This document shows positions 33,783 through 39,990 of a DNA stretch of 39,990 bases, in pieces. The first letter of the stretch is position 1. Each line of letters begins with the position of its first letter. The stretch covers positions 1 through 39,990 of the forward strand of contig JAFUBQ010000004.1 in assembly GCA_017460085.1 (NCBI GenBank), written 5' to 3'. A program made the position numbers and the translations under genes. Below the pieces are notes generated by a model. The model searched no databases. It saw only the letters and a program-made list of their open reading frames with translations, and was not told where the DNA came from. The DNA comes from Alphaproteobacteria bacterium (lineage in GTDB: Bacteria; Pseudomonadota; Alphaproteobacteria; RF32; CAG-239).

Positions 33783-34898
33783 CTAAAAATTTAATTCTAA
33801 ACCACCGATTGTTGCATAACCGCGATTACCGCTCATTAAATCTTGCTGCCCTTTATATTCGGCATAGGCGCAAGTTAAATACAGCGCCGCATATTTATTC
33901 AAAGCAAACCGATTCGCCCAACTGATTATTTTATCTTTATTATCTGTTTTTTTAGCATAAGCGGCAAAATATGCAACACCTGTTTTAAATGGCCCTATTT
34001 CATAACTTAAACCAACATTAAATGCCCTACCTTCACGATATCCGTCATAAAACGGCAATTGGTCATCGGAGTTGCGAATGTTCAAATTATAATCACTTGC
34101 GGTGGTCCAACTTTGCCGATACGAACCGCCTAAAGTCCAGCCTTTGCGATACAAACTTAAACCGGCAGATGCTTCTTGATTATTTTTGCAATTATATGCA
34201 TAACCGATTGAACTTTCAATTTCCACCGGCTGAGTTACCACATTATAGTATAAACCTGCCGCATAAGATGAACGATTGTCATAGCGGCTGTGTTTATTAA
34301 TTAACCCTGCCTCCGAATAACTGTCCGGCGCATATGAAAATGCAGCCTTTACCCCTTGCCATTCCGGTGTTGTATAGCTCATTTTTATGGCATCTGCATC
34401 TGTGTTCAAATATGTTGAATTAAGCGTTCTATACGAAGTCACACGATGTCGGCGCTGCCAATTCGGATTAGCTATAAAATCTGTCAACGGCGAATTATTT
34501 GTTCTAAAATAACCAACAGTCGGCGCTCCAACAGCTAATTGGTAGTCCGCATTATAAATTTGACCGACGCTTAATTCGCCATAAGCGGTGCTGAGCGAAC
34601 CATATATATTTTCGCCCCATTTACCGTGATTATAGTCCTCTACTTCTTTACCGCCGGAAACTTGCCCGTCTATCCCTATTTTAAGTTCATTATCATTACC
34701 AAACCGATATCCGCCTGAAGTATAAATTTCCGCGCTCACCGGTGTATGATGATGGTGATAATCTTGCCTATAACGGTCAGCATATTGGCTATAGCCGTAA
34801 AAACCGTCAGCCACACCGGAAACATCATAAAACCACTCGCCGGCATATACCGGTAAAGAATAAAAAATCAGTCCGCCTAATAAAACATATTTTTTCAT
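33783..34898 (-). CDS. Outer-membrane porin
   Basis: A 371-residue secreted beta-barrel porin of the Gram-negative general porin type. A signal peptide (MKKYVLLGGLIFYSLPVYA, cut before GEW) is followed by strand-rich, Tyr- and Gly-rich repeats (YGELSVGQIYNADYQLA, WTLGGSYRQSWTT) and a last strand ending GLELNF with a C-terminal Phe, the barrel-assembly signal. A histidine run (HHHH near 48-51) follows the first strand. It would let small solutes cross the outer membrane. Its own promoter lies at 34923-34951, and the regulator gene follows by 12 bases. Confidence 0.9.
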   Translation of the reverse strand: MKKYVLLGGLIFYSLPVYAGEWFYDVSGVADGFYGYSQYADRYRQDYHHHHTPVSAEIYTSGGYRFGNDNELKIGIDGQVSGGKEVEDYNHGKWGENIYGSLSTAYGELSVGQIYNADYQLAVGAPTVGYFRTNNSPLTDFIANPNWQRRHRVTSYRTLNSTYLNTDADAIKMSYTTPEWQGVKAAFSYAPDSYSEAGLINKHSRYDNRSSYAAGLYYNVVTQPVEIESSIGYAYNCKNNQEASAGLSLYRKGWTLGGSYRQSWTTASDYNLNIRNSDDQLPFYDGYREGRAFNVGLSYEIGPFKTGVAYFAAYAKKTDNKDKIISWANRFALNKYAALYLTCAYAEYKGQQDLMSGNRGYATIGGLELNF

Positions 34899-34922
34899 AT
34901 TCTATTCCAATCTTTTTTGTTT

Positions 34923-34951
34923 ACTTTAGAAACACAACTTCAAACTGTCAA
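34923..34951 (-). promoter_or_regulatory. Porin promoter
   Basis: Minus-strand TTGACA (plus 34946-34951), 17 bases, TAAAGT (plus 34923-34928), 25 bases before the porin start. Confidence 0.65.
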
Positions 34952-35010
34952 TAAAAATTGTTTTTTTACGCTTTATAAAAATAAGCCTGTTTATAAAATT
35001 ATAAATAGTG

Positions 35011-35039
35011 CTTTTAAATTTTGTTTTATTATATATAAT
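35011..35039 (+). promoter_or_regulatory. Possible gpmI promoter
   Basis: A clear TATAAT at 35034-35039 stands about 50 bases before the gpmI start. The -35 region at the right spacing, CTTTTA (35011-35016), is poor, so the call is weak. Confidence 0.35.
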
Positions 35040-35087
35040 GGTGTAAATTTTAAATGTTTTGAAAAGAAAAAGATGAAAGGAAAAAAA

Positions 35088-36617
35088 ATGCAAAAACCGG
35101 TAATGCTACTCATTTTGGACGGTTGGGGATATAGAAAAAACATAACAAGCGATAATGCAATAGAACAAGGACACACACCAAATTGGCATAAAATGGTGGA
35201 AACCTGCCCAACTTCATTAATCGAAACCAGTGGTTTAGCCGTAGGATTGCCGGACGGACAAATGGGTAATTCGGAAGTTGGACATATGAATTTAGGTGCC
35301 GGCCGTGTGGTTATGCAAGACTTACCGAAAATTGACCAAGCAATTGCCGAGCATACTTTAGAAAAAAATCCGGTTGTTGTTGAATTGATAAATACATTAA
35401 AAAACAACGGCAAAACCTGCCATTTGATGGGATTAATGTCACCGGGCGGTGTTCACTCGCATCAGGCACATATGGTTGCTTTGTGCGAAATTTTAAACCG
35501 CAACGGCATTAAAGTTAATGTTCATGCCTTTTTGGACGGACGCGACACTCCGCCAAGCTCAGCTCAAGGATTTTTGCAAGAATTTAATGCCTCGATTAAA
35601 GATATGAAAAATGTCAAAGTTGTAACACTTTCCGGCCGTTTTTATGCCATGGATAGAGATAAACGCTGGGACCGTGTTGAATTAGCTTATAATAATATTG
35701 TATCGGCAAATGGCAAGCGCTATGCTTCAACCGATGAAGCAATGAGCGCTTCTTATGCTGCCGGCGTTACTGATGAATTTGTGCTGCCGTGCGTTATTGG
35801 TGATTATGCCGGCACCGCTGACGGCGATGCTATTTTGATGGCAAATTTCCGTGCCGACCGCGCCCGTGAAATTCTTTATGCTTTGGCTGATGATAAGTTT
35901 GAAGGCTTTACACGGCAAAAAATTATCAAATTTTCCATTGATGTCGGTATGGCCGAATATTCGGTTGACCATAACCGCTTTATGAAAACAATTTTTGCGC
36001 CAGAAGCCTTGAAAAACATATACGGCGAAGTAGTTGCAAACAAAGGTTTAACACAATTGCGCATTGCCGAAACCGAAAAATATGCACATGTCACATTTTT
36101 CTTTAACGGCGGCGAAGAAAGAATGTTCAAAGGAGAAGACCGCATTTTAATTAACAGTCCGAAAGTGGCAACTTATGATTTGCAACCGGAAATGAGCATT
36201 TATGAGGTAACCGATAAACTGGTTGAAGCTATAAAAAGCGGAAAATATGACACCATTATTTGCAACTATGCCAATGGCGATATGGTCGGACACACCGGCA
36301 TTATGGAAGCTGCATTAAAAGCAGTTGCCGCAGTTGATGAATGTTTGGGACGAGTTGCCAAAGCCATTAAAGAAGTTGACGGCGTTTTGTTGGTAACAGC
36401 AGACCACGGCAATGTAGAAAAAATGGTTGATGAAAAAACCGGCCAGCCATATACGGCTCACACAGTGGGCAAAGTTCGCGCCGTTATCTATAATGCACCG
36501 GCAGAAGTAAAGGCTTTGCATGATGGTAAATTGGCCGATATTGCGCCAACATTGCTTGATTTATTGCACATAGAACAACCGTTAGAAATGACCGGTCACT
36601 CACTGTTGGAAAAATAA
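35088..36617 (+). CDS. gpmI: 2,3-bisphosphoglycerate-independent phosphoglycerate mutase
   Basis: Interconverts 3- and 2-phosphoglycerate in glycolysis using Mn2+ and a phosphoserine. From ATG 35088 the product is 509 residues, the usual length; ATG 35073 and longer frames are less likely since AAAGGA precedes 35088. PVMLLILDGWGYR holds the first metal Asp; MGNSEVGHMNLGAGR contains the nucleophile Ser; MSPGGVHSH and FLDGRDTPPSSA bind the substrate; NYANGDMVGHTG and VTADHGNVEKM give the second metal site, with HTVGKV near the end. Head of the gpmI-envC-ctpA-rppH cluster. Confidence 0.97.
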   Translation: MQKPVMLLILDGWGYRKNITSDNAIEQGHTPNWHKMVETCPTSLIETSGLAVGLPDGQMGNSEVGHMNLGAGRVVMQDLPKIDQAIAEHTLEKNPVVVELINTLKNNGKTCHLMGLMSPGGVHSHQAHMVALCEILNRNGIKVNVHAFLDGRDTPPSSAQGFLQEFNASIKDMKNVKVVTLSGRFYAMDRDKRWDRVELAYNNIVSANGKRYASTDEAMSASYAAGVTDEFVLPCVIGDYAGTADGDAILMANFRADRAREILYALADDKFEGFTRQKIIKFSIDVGMAEYSVDHNRFMKTIFAPEALKNIYGEVVANKGLTQLRIAETEKYAHVTFFFNGGEERMFKGEDRILINSPKVATYDLQPEMSIYEVTDKLVEAIKSGKYDTIICNYANGDMVGHTGIMEAALKAVAAVDECLGRVAKAIKEVDGVLLVTADHGNVEKMVDEKTGQPYTAHTVGKVRAVIYNAPAEVKALHDGKLADIAPTLLDLLHIEQPLEMTGHSLLEK

Positions 36618-36627
36618 AGGAACACCC

Positions 36628-37965
36628 GTGACGAAATTGAGACTTCTTGCTTTATTGGCTTTTTATTTCAGTCTTACTTCAACCGTTTTAGCGCGTGTTG
36701 ATGTGGCTCCGCTTCCGCCGAAAAAAAATATATCAACAGCCTTGCAAAAAACTCTTGAAGGCGAAGCAAACAATTTGTCGGCTGATGATTTGGCACAAGT
36801 TGAGGCTGCAGCAAAACGTGTGCAACAAGAAAGTGTGCGTATTGAAAAACAGGCAAATGAAGTTAAGAATGAAATTGAAACAGTGAACAAAAAAATGCGC
36901 GAAGCCTCTAAAAAAATCCAAGCCGGAGAAGATGAATTGGCGCGTCAACAAAAAGAAATTGATGCTTTGCAGCAACATTTAAACGAATCGGAAAAAAAGT
37001 TTGATGCCGAACACGATATGTTGGTTGAAACATTGGCAGCGTTACAAACATTGGCTTTGCGTCCATCTGAGGCTATTTTAATACAACCTTTATCTCCGGT
37101 AGAAGTTATGCGCAGCAGTATTTTATTACGCGGTAGTGTTCATGCCTTAAAGGACCGTGCGGAAATTATTCGTCAGAGTATTGAAGATATTAATAATCAA
37201 AAAGCTGAAATTGCCAAGCGCAAACAAGCCATCGAAAAAGAAAATGAGTTATTGGCACAGCAACAAGATGAGATGGAACGTCTATCCAAGCAAAAAAGCG
37301 CTATGTACCATCAGCTTTCAGCACAAAGTGTTGAAACTAAGCGAAAAGCTCAGCAACTGGCCGGACAAGCTAATGACTTGCGTGATTTATTGGATAAATT
37401 GGAAAAACAAAAAGCATTGGAAAAACAACGTGAATTACAACGCCGTCAATTGGCAGAAAAAGAGCGTTTGGCAAAACAGCAGGCTGCTAATGATTTACGT
37501 CAAACTAATGACCACAGTGCTGCCCGCGCCGCTTATGAAAAACAAGATATTTCTGATGGTTTACCTAAAGGTTCAGTTGCATTCAGCCGTGCTAAAGGCC
37601 GGCTTTTACGTCCGGCTCGCGGCCAAATTATTACCGCATTTCATCAAGAACTTTCCAAAGGTGTTGTATCTAACGGCATAGATATCAAAACCGCGGCAAA
37701 GGCGCAAATTATTGCTCCATATGATGGCACGGTTATTTTTGCCGGACCATTCAAAAACTTTGCCAATTTAATTATTATTGACCATGGCGAAGGTTATACC
37801 TCGCTTTTAAGCGGCTTAAACGAAACATATACGGAAGTAGGACAAGTTATTTTGGCCGGAGAGCCGTTAGGCGTTATGCCAAACAGCAGCAATGCTAAAT
37901 TACACATGGAAATCAGAAAAAACAATCATCCGATTAATCCGAATGAATGGATGTCAAAAAACTAA
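36628..37965 (+). CDS. EnvC-like murein hydrolase activator
   Basis: A 445-residue periplasmic protein. After a signal peptide (LRLLALLAFYFSLTSTVLA) comes a long coiled coil (about 40-300, KRVQQESVRIEKQANEVKN, RELQRRQLAEKERLAKQQAA), then a LytM/peptidase M23 domain from about 335. The domain has SNGIDIKT and LHMEIRKNNHP, but the first zinc His of HxxxD is lost (SNGID) and the usual YxH end of the strand is SGL, so it is catalytically degenerate. Such EnvC-type proteins activate amidases at the division site. It starts with GTG behind AAGGA, 10 bases after gpmI. Confidence 0.88.
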   Translation: MTKLRLLALLAFYFSLTSTVLARVDVAPLPPKKNISTALQKTLEGEANNLSADDLAQVEAAAKRVQQESVRIEKQANEVKNEIETVNKKMREASKKIQAGEDELARQQKEIDALQQHLNESEKKFDAEHDMLVETLAALQTLALRPSEAILIQPLSPVEVMRSSILLRGSVHALKDRAEIIRQSIEDINNQKAEIAKRKQAIEKENELLAQQQDEMERLSKQKSAMYHQLSAQSVETKRKAQQLAGQANDLRDLLDKLEKQKALEKQRELQRRQLAEKERLAKQQAANDLRQTNDHSAARAAYEKQDISDGLPKGSVAFSRAKGRLLRPARGQIITAFHQELSKGVVSNGIDIKTAAKAQIIAPYDGTVIFAGPFKNFANLIIIDHGEGYTSLLSGLNETYTEVGQVILAGEPLGVMPNSSNAKLHMEIRKNNHPINPNEWMSKN

Positions 37966-37983
37966 AGAAAAGGGAATGAAAAT

Positions 37984-39336
37984 ATGTTGAAAAAATTATT
38001 AATCAGTATCGCAATTATCACCAGTATTGCACTTTCCGGTGCTAATGCCAAAGAAAAAAAAGAAACTAAAGATGAAACAATAAATACATATGAATTATTG
38101 AACATATTCGGTGAAGTTATGGAACGTACCAAAGCGCAATATGTTGAAGAAGAAACCGATAAAAAACTCATTGAATCGGCTTTGAACGGCATGCTGACTT
38201 CACTTGACCCGCACTCCAGCTACTTAAACGAAGAAGACTATAAGTATATGAACGAACAAACCAGTGGCAAATTCGGCGGTTTGGGCATTGAAATTACCAT
38301 GGAAAACGGTGTTGTTAAAGTTGTTTCGCCAATTGATGATACACCGGCAGCTAAAGCAGGTATTCAAGCCGGTGACTTTATTACCGATATTGATAATGAA
38401 ACGGTTATCGGTTTAACCTTAAACGAAGTTGTAACAAAATTGCGCGGCAAACCGGGAACAAAGGTAAAAATTACTGTTCGCCGCAGCGGAGAAAAACCAT
38501 TTGATGTTGATTTAACACGCGATATAATCAAAATTAAATCAGTAAAGAGCGAAATTAAGAATGATGATATATTATATGTCCGTATTTCCGCTTTCAATGA
38601 AGATGTTGATAAAGATGTGAAAGATGCAATGCAAAATGCACAACAGAAACTGAAGAACAAGTTAGCCGGTATGGTTTTAGATGTGCGTAATAATCCTGGA
38701 GGATTACTTGACCAAGCCGTTAAAGTTTCAGATTTATTTTTGGAGCGCGGCGAAATTGTTTCCACCCGTTCACGCAATGAAGAAGATACCATCAAATATT
38801 CTGCCACACCTGGTGATATTGCCAAAGGTTTACCTATTGTGGTTATGATAAACGAAGGTTCGGCTTCAGCTTCAGAAATTACTGCCGGTGCTTTGCAAGA
38901 CCACCATCGTGCGGTTATTTTAGGGCAAAAATCATTTGGCAAAGGTTCAGTGCAAACGGTTATTCCTTTGCGCAATAAAGGAGCAATGCGCTTGACCACC
39001 GCACGCTATTACACACCATCCGGACGTTCAATTCAAGCTAAAGGGATTGAACCGGATATCGAAGTGAAACAAGCAAAACTGGAAGAAATAAAATCATATG
39101 GGCTGAATTTAAGCGAAGCTGATTTGAAAGGCGCTCTGAAAAATGAACAAGCCAACGAAAATCCAAATCAGAAAAAGCAAAAAGATGAAAAAGATGAAGA
39201 TAAAGATAATAAGGCAAATGACTACCAGCTTATTCGCGCTCTAGATTTGGTTAAAGCTCTGTATTTATATGCACAAAACGATAATGCTGATATCGAAAAC
39301 GTTGAAGCAGATTCAGCCAAAACTGAGGCAAAATAA
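37984..39336 (+). CDS. ctpA: C-terminal processing protease CtpA (S41)
   Basis: A 450-residue exported serine protease that trims the C-termini of periplasmic proteins. The signal peptide ([18 protein letters not shown]) is followed by [13 protein letters not shown] and a PDZ domain about 95-175 ([31 protein letters not shown]). The catalytic part has [35 protein letters not shown] with the nucleophile Ser near 292 and [14 protein letters not shown] with the Lys near 317. A charged C-terminal tail of about 60 residues follows. It is 18 bases after the EnvC-like gene, a common pairing in alphaproteobacteria. Confidence 0.96.
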   Translation: MLKKLLISIAIITSIALSGANAKEKKETKDETINTYELLNIFGEVMERTKAQYVEEETDKKLIESALNGMLTSLDPHSSYLNEEDYKYMNEQTSGKFGGLGIEITMENGVVKVVSPIDDTPAAKAGIQAGDFITDIDNETVIGLTLNEVVTKLRGKPGTKVKITVRRSGEKPFDVDLTRDIIKIKSVKSEIKNDDILYVRISAFNEDVDKDVKDAMQNAQQKLKNKLAGMVLDVRNNPGGLLDQAVKVSDLFLERGEIVSTRSRNEEDTIKYSATPGDIAKGLPIVVMINEGSASASEITAGALQDHHRAVILGQKSFGKGSVQTVIPLRNKGAMRLTTARYYTPSGRSIQAKGIEPDIEVKQAKLEEIKSYGLNLSEADLKGALKNEQANENPNQKKQKDEKDEDKDNKANDYQLIRALDLVKALYLYAQNDNADIENVEADSAKTEAK

Positions 39337-39338
39337 AT

Positions 39339-39824
39339 ATGACTGAACTATTTCGGCTTAATTCCGGTATTGTCGTTTTCAATAAAGAAGGGAAAGTTTT
39401 GCTTTGTAAACGTAGCGATAAAGCCGATGCATGGCAGTTTCCACAAGGTGGTATTGAAGCCGGAGAAACAGCGTCTGAAGCCGCTAAGCGGGAATTGCAA
39501 GAAGAAACATCTTTAAAAAATGTTGTGTTGGTGCAAACAATGGAAACCCCTGCCCGCTATCGCTTTCCACCGCAAATATTGGCTGCCACAAAAGCTCGCG
39601 GTTGGCACTATGCCGGCCAAGAAATGTATTGGTCGCTTTTTTATTTTGCCGGTGATGATTCGGAAATTGATTTGAATACCAAAGATAAAGAATTTTCGGA
39701 TTATAAATGGGGAAGTTTGCAACAAGCATATGATTTAATTGTAAATTTCAAAAAGCCGGCATATGCTCAAATGATAAAAACATTCAGTCTGCTTATTGAA
39801 AAATATTTGAATACTGTAAAATAA
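39339..39824 (+). CDS. rppH: RNA pyrophosphohydrolase RppH (Nudix)
   Basis: A 161-residue Nudix enzyme that removes pyrophosphate from 5' ends of mRNA, starting its decay. It has [19 protein letters not shown], then [17 protein letters not shown] and [14 protein letters not shown], giving the Nudix box (GX5E, REXXEE) with Ser in the usual Gly place of EEx[14 protein letters not shown] and [21 protein letters not shown] downstream segments fit the RppH family. Just two bases after the ctpA stop; translated together with ctpA. Confidence 0.94.
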   Translation: MTELFRLNSGIVVFNKEGKVLLCKRSDKADAWQFPQGGIEAGETASEAAKRELQEETSLKNVVLVQTMETPARYRFPPQILAATKARGWHYAGQEMYWSLFYFAGDDSEIDLNTKDKEFSDYKWGSLQQAYDLIVNFKKPAYAQMIKTFSLLIEKYLNTVK

Positions 39825-39838
39825 AAAGGAATAAACAA

Positions 39839-39990
39839 ATGAACATCGGTATAATTATGGCAATGCAAAAAGAAAAAGAATTTTTTGCCGGTCAATTACA
39901 AAATTTTGAAACACAAACAATTGCTTTACGAGAATATATTACAGGCAAATGGCACAAACACAACATAATCGCGGTTGTCTGCGGAATGGG
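39839..39990 (+). CDS. mtnN: 5'-methylthioadenosine/S-adenosylhomocysteine nucleosidase, start only
   Basis: The first 50 codons of a gene cut by the window's right edge. MNIGIIMAMQKEKEFFAGQL and then HNIIAVVCGMG match the N-terminus of MTA/SAH nucleosidases (IGIIxAMxxE and the strand VVxxxGxG). These enzymes cleave the adenine from MTA and SAH. AAGGA lies before the ATG, 15 bases after rppH. The catalytic residues are beyond the window. Confidence 0.8.
   Translation, partial: MNIGIIMAMQKEKEFFAGQLQNFETQTIALREYITGKWHKHNIIAVVCGM

Noticed and set aside
1..39990. CRISPR arrays and insertion sequences
   Set aside because: No regularly spaced repeats and no transposase-like frame were found on either strand.

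Overview
The window looks like part of the chromosome of an AT-rich Gram-negative bacterium, most likely an alphaproteobacterium. The housekeeping blocks point that way: rimP-nusA-ylxR-infB-rbfA in order, and gpmI-envC-ctpA-rppH-mtnN in order, together with an outer-membrane porin. The species cannot be named from the sequence.

Positions 227-17123 hold a compact short-tailed (podovirus-type) prophage or phage-derived particle cluster. Its virion and lysis genes are all on the minus strand. Reading in transcription order: a small regulator-like gene (16062-16538), a promoter followed by a terminator hairpin, a GroES-like co-chaperonin, the portal, a tail-collar fibre, a baseplate-type protein, two more fibres, a tail-chaperone-like protein, a Stealth-type transferase, a lysis cassette (two small membrane proteins, SleB-type endolysin, nested Rz/Rz1 spanins), small and large terminase, a scaffold-like protein, the major capsid protein, three or four head-tail/tail proteins, a GNAT acetyltransferase, a further structural protein, and an L,D-transpeptidase-like protein that ends at a strong terminator. 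An XRE-type repressor (16683-17123) is divergent from this block. No integrase, excisionase, replication or recombination gene is visible, although the left flank is cut by the window edge. To the right the cluster abuts a decayed OmpH/Skp-like gene.

Positions 17.7-26.2 kb are an accessory stretch around aspS. It contains a DUF378 membrane protein, a large unrecognised protein with C-terminal ankyrin-like features, aspS with its terminator, an unrecognised protein carrying an HELSH zinc-peptidase-like motif flanked by two similar palindromes, two overlapping family 2 glycosyltransferases, a gene-poor 500-base gap with possible gene remnants, and another unrecognised protein.

Positions 26.4-32.4 kb hold tRNA-Leu(CAG) with promoter and terminator, and the transcription/translation operon rimP-nusA-ylxR-infB-rbfA behind a promoter and a leader terminator. 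Positions 32.4-34.9 kb hold a porin followed by a winged-helix regulator with a degenerate receiver and a multi-pass membrane protein. Positions 35.1-39.99 kb are plus-strand gpmI, an EnvC-like murein-hydrolase activator, the CtpA protease, RppH and the start of an MTA/SAH nucleosidase gene.
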